Shown in pieces: positions 1 to 5,404 of a stretch of DNA of 6,646 bases. Position numbers and translations under genes: made by a program. The stretch comes from Clostridium sp. CAG:1013 (GTDB lineage: Bacteria > Bacillota > Clostridia > Oscillospirales > Acutalibacteraceae), in NCBI GenBank assembly GCA_000432995.1, contig HF972613.1, positions 27,553-34,198 of the forward strand. The letters are read 5' to 3'. The notes under the pieces are model-generated. The model saw only the letters and a list, made by a program, of their open reading frames with translations, searched no databases and was not told the DNA's origin. Each line of letters begins with the position of its first letter. Position 1 is the stretch's first letter.

Positions 1-2
1 TG

Positions 3-761
3 CTTGTTTCAGGCGGTATCGTGGTGAGAGATCTGCTTCGATCCCAGAAAGAGCGTTCCGCCTATGAGAAACTTTCCCAGCGGGTAGAGCTGCTTTTGGA
101 GTCCCAGCAGGTACCCGACAACGAGAAGAGTGGGGAAGAGGAGGAGACCTCATCTGGACAGAGCAGCCGGTTGGAGGCATACGCGCAGCTTGCTCTGGAA
201 AATCCCCATATGGCAGGTTGGATCGCCATTCCCGGAACGGTTATCGACTATCCAGTGATGTATACCCCGGAGGATCCAGAGTATTATCTGCGCAGGGCGT
301 TTGATGGAAGCTACGCGGTGAGCGGAAGTATTTTCGTGGGGGAGGGATGTGACCCCAACAGCAATCATGTTATTCTCTACGGTCATCGTATGGATGACGG
401 TTCCATGTTTGGCGAGCTTTCTCAGTATGCGGAAGAGTCTTTTGCCAAGGAGCATCCTACCATCCGATATGACACTTTGGAGGAGGAAGGGGAATTTCAA
501 GTGCTGGGAGCCTTTTACAGTAAGGTCTATACCCAGGAAGATGAAAATGTATTTCGCTATTACCGCTACACAGACTTGAGCGATCCAGACGTGTTTCAGG
601 AGTATATGGAGCAAGTCAAAGCTGCATCTCTGTATGATACAGGAATCGATCCTGCTTATGGTGACCGTATTTTGACATTGTCCACATGTAGTTACCATAC
701 TCAGGAGGGAAGGTTTGTGGTAGTGGCGTATGCCCCAAATGAAGAGAATCCTCAATCGTAG
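3..761 (+). CDS. Class B sortase (5' end outside window)
   Basis: Membrane-anchored cysteine transpeptidase that cleaves a sorting signal in a secreted protein and joins it to cell wall peptidoglycan or to a pilin. The frame is open to the left edge and begins with the hydrophobic residues LVSGGIVV, which look like the end of an N-terminal membrane anchor. The true start is therefore probably upstream, and the GTG at 21 is only the first possible start inside the window. A charged linker follows, then the sortase barrel from about GWIAIPGTVIDYPVM. The catalytic His is in LYGHRM (codon 384-386), the Cys in TLSTCSYH (codon 687-689) and the Arg in EGRFVVVAYAP (codon 711-713). The helical insert before the TLSTC motif and the overall arrangement fit class B rather than A or D. 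No substrate with a sorting signal is visible in the window, so the target is unknown. The gene converges on the tRNA gene downstream. Confidence 0.93.
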   Translation, partial: LVSGGIVVRDLLRSQKERSAYEKLSQRVELLLESQQVPDNEKSGEEEETSSGQSSRLEAYAQLALENPHMAGWIAIPGTVIDYPVMYTPEDPEYYLRRAFDGSYAVSGSIFVGEGCDPNSNHVILYGHRMDDGSMFGELSQYAEESFAKEHPTIRYDTLEEEGEFQVLGAFYSKVYTQEDENVFRYYRYTDLSDPDVFQEYMEQVKAASLYDTGIDPAYGDRILTLSTCSYHTQEGRFVVVAYAPNEENPQS

Positions 762-784
762 AGCTATGAATTTGGAATAATGGG

Positions 785-798
785 TGCCGGTGACGGCA
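785..798 (+). other. Small hairpin with GNRA-type loop after the sortase gene
   Basis: TGCCG pairs with CGGCA around a GTGA loop, 23 bases after the sortase stop codon. No T-run follows, so it is not a typical intrinsic terminator on the plus strand. It may simply protect the 3' end of the sortase message. Confidence 0.35.
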
Positions 799-800
799 GA

Positions 801-843
801 AAAAGGCAAAACAAAAGGAGCAAGCACAAAACGGCTTGCTCCT
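801..843 (-). terminator. Intrinsic terminator of the tRNA-Arg gene
   Basis: A perfect 10-bp inverted repeat (AGGAGCAAGC at 816-825 and GCTTGCTCCT at 834-843) has an 8-base loop. Read on the minus strand it starts 4 bases after the tRNA CCA end and is followed by a T-rich run (complement of 801-815), which is the classic arrangement. On the plus strand the same stem lacks a T-run, so it would stop sortase transcripts less well. Confidence 0.88.
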
Positions 844-846
844 GCA

Positions 847-921
847 TGGCACCCCCTGCGAGAATCGAACTCACAACTAACCCTTAGGAGGGGTTTGTTA
901 TATCCATTTAACTAAGGAGGC
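847..921 (-). tRNA. tRNA-Arg (anticodon CCT)
   Basis: The minus strand folds into a full cloverleaf of 75 bases with an encoded CCA. The acceptor is GCCTCCT against AGGGGGT (two G-U pairs), the D stem GTTA/TAAC with loop AATGGATA, and the anticodon stem AACCC/GGGTT with loop CTCCTAA. The variable loop is 4 bases (AGTT), the T stem GTGAG/CTCGC with loop TTCGATT, and the discriminator base is G. The anticodon CCT lies at 888-886 and reads AGG, so the isotype is arginine. A promoter lies upstream and a terminator immediately downstream, so it is a single-gene transcription unit. No duplicated 3' end that would mark an integrated element was found in the window. Confidence 0.96.
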
Positions 922-961
922 GGATACGAGAATAAGGACAAGACAGCCCTCATTCCCAAAT

Positions 962-990
962 ATTTTACAACATAGGGGGGAGGATGTCAA
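962..990 (-). promoter_or_regulatory. Sigma-A type promoter of tRNA-Arg
   Basis: On the minus strand, TTGACA (990-985) is separated by exactly 17 bases from TAAAAT (967-962). Transcription would start near 955, giving a leader of about 34 bases before the mature tRNA end at 921. The spacer contains a run of six C residues on this strand. Confidence 0.82.
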
Positions 991-1000
991 TTTGAAATTC

Positions 1001-1047
1001 AAAAAATCAAAAAAGAACTTGCATTTTTGCCGCTCTCGTGCTATCAT
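1001..1047 (+). promoter_or_regulatory. Promoter of rpsT with upstream A-tracts
   Basis: TTGCAT (1019-1024), a 17-base spacer and TATCAT (1042-1047) form a sigma-A type promoter, with a start expected near 1054. Two AAAAAA tracts at 1001-1006 and 1009-1014 sit where an UP element would contact the RNA polymerase alpha subunit, as often seen at strongly expressed ribosomal genes. Confidence 0.75.
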
Positions 1048-1084
1048 ATTCTCTGCGTTATGAAACATAAAGGAGGTGTGACTT

Positions 1085-1345
1085 ATGCCAAACATCAAAT
1101 CGGCCAAAAAGCGTGTGAAGGTGATCTCCACCAAGACGATGCAGAACAGAGTGATCAACTCTCAGCTGAAGACGGAGATCAAAAAGGCCAATGCCGCTAT
1201 TGCCAACGGTGCTGAGGACAAGGCTGCTGCCGTGCGTGTCGCCATCAAGAAGATCGACCAGGCTGCTGCTAAGGGCATCCTTCACAAGAATACCGCCGCC
1301 AGAAGGAAGTCCGCCCTCGCTAAGAAGCTCAACGCTGGCGCTTAA
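1085..1345 (+). CDS. rpsT: 30S ribosomal protein S20
   Basis: S20 is a small basic protein that binds 16S rRNA in the body of the 30S subunit during assembly. The 86-residue product starts MPNIKSAKKRVKVISTKT, the typical S20 N-terminus. It contains the family's helical pattern with KKANAAI, AIKKIDQAAAKGILHKN and the end TAARRKSALAKKLNAG. Its length is close to the usual 85-90 residues. The ATG at 1085 is set by a near-perfect Shine-Dalgarno sequence, AAAGGAGGTG, at 1069-1078. The gene has its own promoter and terminator, so it is monocistronic. It is divergent from the tRNA-Arg gene, placing two translation genes on one short promoter region. Confidence 0.97.
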   Translation: MPNIKSAKKRVKVISTKTMQNRVINSQLKTEIKKANAAIANGAEDKAAAVRVAIKKIDQAAAKGILHKNTAARRKSALAKKLNAGA

Positions 1346-1382
1346 TCTATCCGGCGTTTGCGGAATATTCGCGGAACAAAAA

Positions 1383-1424
1383 ACAGCGCGCAGGACATGA
1401 AAATTGTCCCTGCGCTGTTTTTTT
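1383..1424 (+). terminator. Intrinsic terminator of rpsT
   Basis: ACAGCGC near 1383 pairs with GCGCTGT ending at 1418. An inner AGGACA/TGTCC(C)T stem has small bulges, and seven T residues follow at 1418-1424. A short A-run before the stem could let it work weakly on the other strand, but no minus-strand gene needs it. Confidence 0.88.
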
Positions 1425-1438
1425 GCCCATTTTTTCGG

Positions 1439-1467
1439 TTGACATTTTTTCTTGGATTGGGTATGAT
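1439..1467 (+). promoter_or_regulatory. Near-consensus sigma-A promoter of the small membrane protein gene
   Basis: A perfect TTGACA (1439-1444), a 17-base spacer and TATGAT (1462-1467, one mismatch from consensus). Transcription should start near 1474, giving a leader of about 38 bases. It begins only 14 bases after the rpsT terminator T-run, so the downstream gene is an independent unit. Confidence 0.85.
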
Positions 1468-1511
1468 TAACTATATCAAATAGAATACTAAATACGCGGA
1501 GGTGTTCCTAT

Positions 1512-1661
1512 ATGAAAAGAGGAAGCAAACTGGCTTTGTTCATCGGCATGATCGCTGCTTTGGCGGCTGTGGTCGCGGCTGTTTCGGCTGTGCTGCTCTA
1601 TCTGGACCGGAAAAAGGATGATGAGGAGTTGGAGCACTATCTGGACTGCTCCATCCAGTAA
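1512..1661 (+). CDS. Small single-span membrane protein, unknown function (49 aa)
   Basis: I do not recognise this protein. It begins MKRGSKLALFIGMIAALAAV, and residues 7-31 form one continuous hydrophobic, alanine/valine-rich helix. The basic start (KRGSK) favours a cytoplasmic N-terminus. After the helix comes LDRKKDDEELEHYLDCSIQ, a short charged, mostly acidic tail with a single Cys at 46. There is no lipobox and no clear signal peptidase site. The start is well supported: GGAGG at 1498-1502 lies 9 bases before the ATG. A near-consensus promoter upstream and an intrinsic terminator 20 bases after the stop enclose the gene as a monocistronic unit. That architecture makes it a real gene despite its size. 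The layout resembles small YtxH-like membrane proteins only in general form, and I would not assign that family. Confidence 0.8.
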   Translation: MKRGSKLALFIGMIAALAAVVAAVSAVLLYLDRKKDDEELEHYLDCSIQ

Positions 1662-1676
1662 TTGAATCACGTTATT

Positions 1677-1710
1677 AAAAGGCGGCGGGAAATTCCCTGC
1701 CGCTTTTTTT
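1677..1710 (+). terminator. Intrinsic terminator of the small membrane protein gene
   Basis: GCGGC(GGG) at 1682-1689 pairs with (CCC)TGCCGC at 1695-1703, with one bulged T. Seven T residues follow at 1704-1710, and a preceding A-run can extend the stem. Confidence 0.9.
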
Positions 1711-1723
1711 ATCGTTTGTCATC

Positions 1724-1759
1724 ACCGTCCTTGGGGGAATTCCCCGGGACGGTTCTTTT
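1724..1759 (+). terminator. Second hairpin with short T-rich tail, possible back-up terminator
   Basis: ACCGTCC (1724-1730) pairs with GGACGGT (1747-1753) and GGGG pairs with CCCC inside it, around the palindrome GGGGAATTCCCC. The sequence TCTTTT follows. The tail is weaker than that of the terminator just upstream, so it may be a back-up terminator or the start of the structured stretch that follows. Confidence 0.45.
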
Positions 1760-1760
1760 G

Positions 1761-1994
1761 CGTTTGGGCAAAACAATCTCTTGTACATACCCAAACGGAG
1801 GGGGACATATATATGGGGAAAGAACCCAGAACAGGCTTCCTTTCCAGAGGTGACTGTCAGCTGGAGACAGTACCGTCCTAAGTTTCACCGCGTCAAGTGT
1901 GGTGTTATACAGAAAACAGGCGTGGGATTTGTTCATGAATTACAAAGTTTGCAAATTATTTTACCAAGATTTAAAAGGAATCACTAAAAACTAC
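1761..1994 (+). other. Gene-poor stretch with a series of hairpins ahead of the glycogen operon
   Basis: No convincing protein gene lies between 1711 and the glgB promoter. The stretch holds an 8-bp perfect inverted repeat, CGTTTGGG (1761-1768) with CCCAAACG (1790-1797). Three adjacent hairpins follow. The first pairs GGAAAG-AA-CC with GG-TT-CTTTCC with single-base bulges (1817-1845). The second pairs GGT-ACTGTC with GACAGT-ACC with one bulged G (1849-1874). The third pairs CACCGCG with TGTGGTG (1886-1904, two G-U pairs). Further on are an inverted repeat TTTGT/ACAAA (1928-1946) and the palindrome TTTGCAAA (1948-1955). I matched none of this to a known riboswitch or small RNA. It could be a non-coding RNA, a decayed gene or chance structure. 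Confidence 0.35.
1813..1881 (+). CDS. Candidate 22-residue peptide frame, doubtful
   Basis: An ATG at 1813 is preceded by GGAGGGGG at 1797-1804 with 8 bases between, a good Shine-Dalgarno arrangement. The frame reads MGKEPRTGFLS and ends at a TAA at 1879-1881. The peptide has no recognisable feature, and two of the hairpins described for this stretch lie within it. No clear promoter was found directly upstream: TTGTAC at 1781 has no -10 box at good spacing. It could be a leader peptide or chance. Confidence 0.2.
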   Translation: MGKEPRTGFLSRGDCQLETVPS

Positions 1995-2022
1995 TTGAAA
2001 TTTTTCTAGATTATGATATGAT
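1995..2022 (+). promoter_or_regulatory. Promoter of the glycogen operon
   Basis: TTGAAA (1995-2000), a 16-base spacer and TATGAT (2017-2022) fit a sigma-A promoter, with a start expected near 2029. A second TATGAT overlaps at 2012-2017 but would leave only 11 bases of spacer. The 11-base dyad GATAT-G-ATATC covers the -10 region. The promoter overlaps the upstream ATG at 2018, which argues against that ATG as the glgB start. Confidence 0.7.
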
Positions 2023-2038
2023 ATCTATAAAGAACCCG

Positions 2039-2056
2039 TCTTTTTGGGGAAAAAGG
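2039..2056 (+). promoter_or_regulatory. Leader hairpin overlapping the glgB ribosome binding site
   Basis: In the expected leader, C-TTTTT (2040-2045) pairs with AAAAA-G (2050-2055) around a GGGG loop, with an additional U-G pair at 2039/2056. The right arm contains the first part of the Shine-Dalgarno sequence AAGGAG (2053-2058). Folding would partly hide the ribosome binding site. The stem is AU-rich and weak, so any effect would be modest and perhaps temperature-dependent. Confidence 0.35.
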
Positions 2057-2068
2057 AGCGTTCGGATC

Positions 2069-4093
2069 ATGGAACGTGAGAAGAATTTAAAGAATGCCGG
2101 CGCTGGCAAGCAGCCGGATAATCTGCCGCTGTATCTGTTCCGCAACGGCTCGAATCGCCGCTCTTATGAATATTTGGGTCTGCACAAGACCACTCACCAG
2201 GGAAAAGAGTGCATGGTGGCCCGCGTTTGGGCACCGCACGCCAGAGAGGTCTCTCTGGTGGGCAATTTCTGCAACTGGGACAAGGCCAAGTACCCCCTGA
2301 AAAAAATCGATGACGCTGTCTGGGAAGGATATACAGATTTCGTTTTTCAGCCCTTTGAGCTGTACAAGTTCTATGTAAAAACGGCTCAGGGAGAGGACAC
2401 CTACAAGGCGGATCCGTTTGCCCGCCACACGGAGACCCGTCCTGGTACCGCTTCTCGCTGGTATGAGCTGGAGGGCTACGACTGGCACGATGAGGACTGG
2501 CTCAATCAGAAATGTGACCGTCCTCATTATAAGCAGCCTGTGAACATCTACGAAGTCCATGCCGGTTCCTGGCGGAAGTACGCCGACGGCAGCGTGTTCT
2601 CTTACGACAAGCTGGGGGACGAGCTGATTCCCTATGTGAAAGATATGGGATTCACCCACATTGAGTTTATGCCCTTGACCGAGTATCCTTACGATGGCTC
2701 CTGGGGCTACCAGGTGATGGGTTATTTTGCTCCCACGTCTCGTTACGGTGAGCCCAAGGATTTCATGCGCTTTGTGGACCGGTGTCACCAGGCAGGGATT
2801 GGAGTCATCATGGACTGGGTCCCGGCTCACTTCCCTCGTGACGCTGCTGGTCTGGCCGCTTTTGACGGTACTCCCTGCTACGAGTATGAGGATCCCCGCA
2901 AAGGTGAGCACAAGGAGTGGGGCACTCTGGTGTTCGACTACGGCAAGCCTGAAGTGGTCAGCTTCCTGGTGTCCAGTGCTGTGTACTGGCTGAAGGAATA
3001 CCACATTGACGGCCTGCGAGTGGACGCGGTGGCGTCTATGCTCTATCTGGATTACAACCGCCGGGATGGGGAGTGGATCCCCAACAAGGATGGCGGAAAG
3101 GAAAACCTGGAAGCCGTGGCGTTTTTGCAGGCGCTCAATGAAGCAGCTTTCGCAGAGGCACCTCATTGCATGATGATCGCGGAGGAGTCCACCTCCTGGC
3201 CGCTGGTCTCCAAGCCCACCTATATGGGCGGTCTGGGCTTCAACTATAAGTGGAACATGGGCTGGATGAACGACATGCTCCGCTACATGTCCATGGATCC
3301 TCTGTTCCGCAGCGGCAACCATGACGCCTTGACCTTCTCTTTCTTCTACGCTTTCTCCGAGAACTTCATCCTGCCCATCTCTCATGACGAGGTGGTCTAC
3401 GGGAAGGGGTCCCTCATCAATAAGATGCCTGGCACTGACGAACAGAAGGCTGCCGGGATGCGGTGCTTCGTCAGCTATATGATGGCTCACCCGGGCAAGA
3501 AGCTGCAATTCATGGGCACCGAGTTTGCTCAGAAGAACGAATGGAACTTCGAAAAAGAGCTGGAGTGGGGCCTTCTCCAGTATCCCGAGCATCAGCAGGC
3601 CCAGACCTTTTTCCGGGCGGTGAACCAGTTCTATCTCAGCCGTCCTGAACTGTGGGAGATCGATTTCTCCTGGGAAGGCTTTGAGTGGATCTCCAACGAC
3701 GACTACCAGCAGAGCGTCATCGCTTTCCGCCGGAAGGCTAAAGATGGCAGTGAACTGGTGGCTGTGTGCAATTTCGTGCCTGTGCAGCGTGAAAATTACT
3801 GCATTGGCGTGCCTTATCGGGGCGTGTGGGCCGAGGTATTCTCCTCTGACGCCAAGGAATTCGGCGGCGGCGGTGTGACCAACGGCAAAGAGATCAAGAC
3901 CCAGGATGTGCCCATGCACGGTTGTGAGCAGAGCGTGTCTCTGACGCTGCCTGCCAACTCCGTGTTCTTCCTGGAGTGTGTGAAAAAGACCCCTAAGCGG
4001 GCGCGGCGGGCCGCGCCGAAAAAGACGACCGGCACCAAGGCCGGCAAAGGGACTAAGTCCCGGGCAAAGAAGGCAGGGGAAAAGACCCCCTGA
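2069..4093 (+). CDS. glgB: 1,4-alpha-glucan branching enzyme with basic C-terminal tail
   Basis: Cuts an alpha-1,4 glucan chain and rejoins the piece by an alpha-1,6 bond, making glycogen branches in the cytoplasm. The product is 674 residues from the ATG at 2069, supported by AAGGAG at 2053-2058; the in-frame ATG at 2018 lies in the promoter. A CBM48 module (about 33-120) carries VWAPHAREVSLVGNFCNWD. The GH13 barrel follows with Y214 (SWGYQ), D249 and H254 (DWVPAHF), R317 and nucleophile D319 (GLRVDAV), acid/base E372 (IAEEST), and H439 and D440 (SHDEVV). The spacing D249-D319-E372-D440 (70, 53, 68) matches E. coli GlgB. The C-terminal beta domain ends near FFLECV. The last 36 residues (639-674) are a low-complexity tail with 15 Lys/Arg and one acidic residue, including KRARRAAPKK and SRAKKAGEK. 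This is unusual for the family and its role is unknown. First gene of the glgBCDA operon. Confidence 0.97.
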   Translation: MEREKNLKNAGAGKQPDNLPLYLFRNGSNRRSYEYLGLHKTTHQGKECMVARVWAPHAREVSLVGNFCNWDKAKYPLKKIDDAVWEGYTDFVFQPFELYKFYVKTAQGEDTYKADPFARHTETRPGTASRWYELEGYDWHDEDWLNQKCDRPHYKQPVNIYEVHAGSWRKYADGSVFSYDKLGDELIPYVKDMGFTHIEFMPLTEYPYDGSWGYQVMGYFAPTSRYGEPKDFMRFVDRCHQAGIGVIMDWVPAHFPRDAAGLAAFDGTPCYEYEDPRKGEHKEWGTLVFDYGKPEVVSFLVSSAVYWLKEYHIDGLRVDAVASMLYLDYNRRDGEWIPNKDGGKENLEAVAFLQALNEAAFAEAPHCMMIAEESTSWPLVSKPTYMGGLGFNYKWNMGWMNDMLRYMSMDPLFRSGNHDALTFSFFYAFSENFILPISHDEVVYGKGSLINKMPGTDEQKAAGMRCFVSYMMAHPGKKLQFMGTEFAQKNEWNFEKELEWGLLQYPEHQQAQTFFRAVNQFYLSRPELWEIDFSWEGFEWISNDDYQQSVIAFRRKAKDGSELVAVCNFVPVQRENYCIGVPYRGVWAEVFSSDAKEFGGGGVTNGKEIKTQDVPMHGCEQSVSLTLPANSVFFLECVKKTPKRARRAAPKKTTGTKAGKGTKSRAKKAGEKTP

Positions 4094-4119
4094 CAGGTTC
4101 AGGTAAGAGAAGCGATTCA

Positions 4120-4147
4120 CTTTTCCTTTGACCTTTTGAAGGAAGAG
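4120..4147 (+). other. Intercistronic hairpin between glgB and glgC
   Basis: CTTTTCCTTT (4120-4129) pairs with GAAGGAAGAG (4138-4147) over 10 continuous pairs, two of them G-U, around the loop GACCTTTT. No T-run follows, so it is not a terminator. A stem here could stabilise or mark a processing point in the operon message and so set different glgB and glgC levels. I saw no convincing promoter in the 99-base gap. Confidence 0.45.
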
Positions 4148-4192
4148 CCGCTGCTTTTAGCAATATCAACAGTAGATTAGGAGGACGCTAAA

Positions 4193-5404
4193 ATGTTACC
4201 CAAACAAGAGGTTGTGGCCATGTTGCTTGCCGGTGGCCAGGGCAGCCGTCTGGGCGTCTTGACGAAGAATCTCGCCAAGCCCGCGGTGCCTTTCGGTGGG
4301 AAATATCGTATCATCGATTTCCCCCTTTCCAACTGCGTAAACTCCGGCATCGAGACCGTGGGTGTGCTCACCCAGTATCAGCCGTTGGAGCTCAATGACT
4401 ACATCGGCAACGGTCAGCCTTGGGACCTGGACAGCAACACTGCCGGTGTGCATGTGCTGCCGCCCTACCAAAAGCAGAAAAAGACCGACTGGTACAAGGG
4501 CACTGCCAACGCTATCTACCAGAATATCCCCTTTATCGAGAGGTATAATCCCGAGTATGTGGTGGTCTTGTCCGGTGACCACATCTATAAGATGGACTAT
4601 TCCAAGATGCTTTCCTTCCACAAGGAAAAGGGCGCTGCCTGCACCATCGCTGTGTACGAAGTGCCCATGGCTGAGGCTTCCCGCTTCGGTATCCTGAACA
4701 CCAACGAGGACGGCTCTATCTACGAATTTGATGAGAAGCCCAAGGTTCCCAAGAGCAACAAGGCTTCCATGGGTATCTATGTGTTCACCTGGGACAAGCT
4801 GAGAAAGTACCTCCAGGAGGACGAGAACGATCCCGAGAGCCAGAACGACTTCGGTAAGAACGTGCTGCCTGCCATGCTGAACGCCGGCGAGCCCATGTTC
4901 GCTTATCGGTTCGAAGGCTATTGGAAAGACGTGGGCACCATCGACAGCTTGTGGGAATCCAACATGGACCTGCTGGATCCCAACGTGCCCCTGGAGCTCA
5001 ACGACAGCGAGTGGCGCATCTACTCCCGTAACCCCGTTATGCCTCCCCACTATGTGGCTAAGGGCGCCGTTATTCAGAACTCTCTGGCGGCGGAAGGCTG
5101 CAATGTGTATGGCACTGTGGACTTCTCCGTGCTGTTTGCCGGCGTGTATGTAGCTCCCGGCGCTGTGGTGCGGGATTCCATCATCATGCCTGGCGCCCGT
5201 ATCGAGGAAGGCGCTCAGGTTCAGTACGCCATCGTGGCGGAGAATTCCGTGGTAGGCGCAGGCGCCGTTGTGGGCCAGCGTCCCGAGGAAATGGAGAACA
5301 AAGATGACTGGGGCGTGGCCGTGATTGGCCCGGGCTGCAAACTGGCGGCGGGTGCCGTTGTACCCCCCAAGGCTATGATCGATGCTGAGGAGGTGGAGAA
5401 GTAA
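4193..5404 (+). CDS. glgC: Glucose-1-phosphate adenylyltransferase (ADP-glucose pyrophosphorylase), catalytic subunit
   Basis: Makes ADP-glucose and pyrophosphate from ATP and glucose-1-phosphate, the committed step of bacterial glycogen synthesis. The 403-residue product has the nucleotide-binding motif LAGGQGSRLG (12-21) followed by AKP (K29), then GGKYRIIDFPLSNCVNSG. GTANAIYQN and SGDHIYKMDY (metal-binding D129) follow, and FDEKP supplies the glucose-1-phosphate lysine K182. A constant offset of 13 maps K29, D129 and K182 onto E. coli K42, D142 and K195. By the same offset the E. coli fructose-bisphosphate residue K39 is N26 here, which suggests a different allosteric control, as in Bacillus-type GlgC. 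The C-terminal part, from about YVAKGAVIQNS, is a left-handed beta-helix of hexapeptide-like repeats. AGGAGG at 4179-4184 lies 8 bases before the ATG. The stop overlaps the glgD start. Confidence 0.97.
   Translation: MLPKQEVVAMLLAGGQGSRLGVLTKNLAKPAVPFGGKYRIIDFPLSNCVNSGIETVGVLTQYQPLELNDYIGNGQPWDLDSNTAGVHVLPPYQKQKKTDWYKGTANAIYQNIPFIERYNPEYVVVLSGDHIYKMDYSKMLSFHKEKGAACTIAVYEVPMAEASRFGILNTNEDGSIYEFDEKPKVPKSNKASMGIYVFTWDKLRKYLQEDENDPESQNDFGKNVLPAMLNAGEPMFAYRFEGYWKDVGTIDSLWESNMDLLDPNVPLELNDSEWRIYSRNPVMPPHYVAKGAVIQNSLAAEGCNVYGTVDFSVLFAGVYVAPGAVVRDSIIMPGARIEEGAQVQYAIVAENSVVGAGAVVGQRPEEMENKDDWGVAVIGPGCKLAAGAVVPPKAMIDAEEVEK

Noticed and set aside
150..827. A 225-codon open frame on the minus strand opposite the sortase gene.
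   Set aside because: The plus-strand frame carries the complete sortase catalytic triad; the reverse frame has no recognisable feature.
847..921. The tRNA-Arg gene as an integration site of a mobile element.
   Set aside because: No integrase gene and no repeated copy of the tRNA 3' end occur in the window.
1359..1374. Short palindrome GAATATTC after rpsT.
   Set aside because: Only 8 bases, with no repeat elsewhere and a real terminator immediately after.
1781..1987. A 68-codon plus-strand frame starting at TTG.
   Set aside because: No ribosome binding site precedes the TTG, it crosses the hairpins, and the product shows no family feature.
1973..2000. AAAAGGAATC and CTTGAAAT ahead of glgB, resembling a sigma-H type promoter.
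   Set aside because: Both boxes have mismatches, and the sigma-A type TTGAAA/TATGAT promoter at 1995-2022 explains the region better.
2018..2068. An earlier in-frame ATG for glgB at 2018.
   Set aside because: It lies within the -10 region of the only good promoter and has no Shine-Dalgarno; the ATG at 2069 has AAGGAG at proper distance.
2087..4120. A 677-codon open frame on the minus strand opposite glgB.
   Set aside because: It mirrors glgB, which has full family motifs; its translation has no recognisable domain and no start signals. GC-biased codons often leave the opposite strand open.
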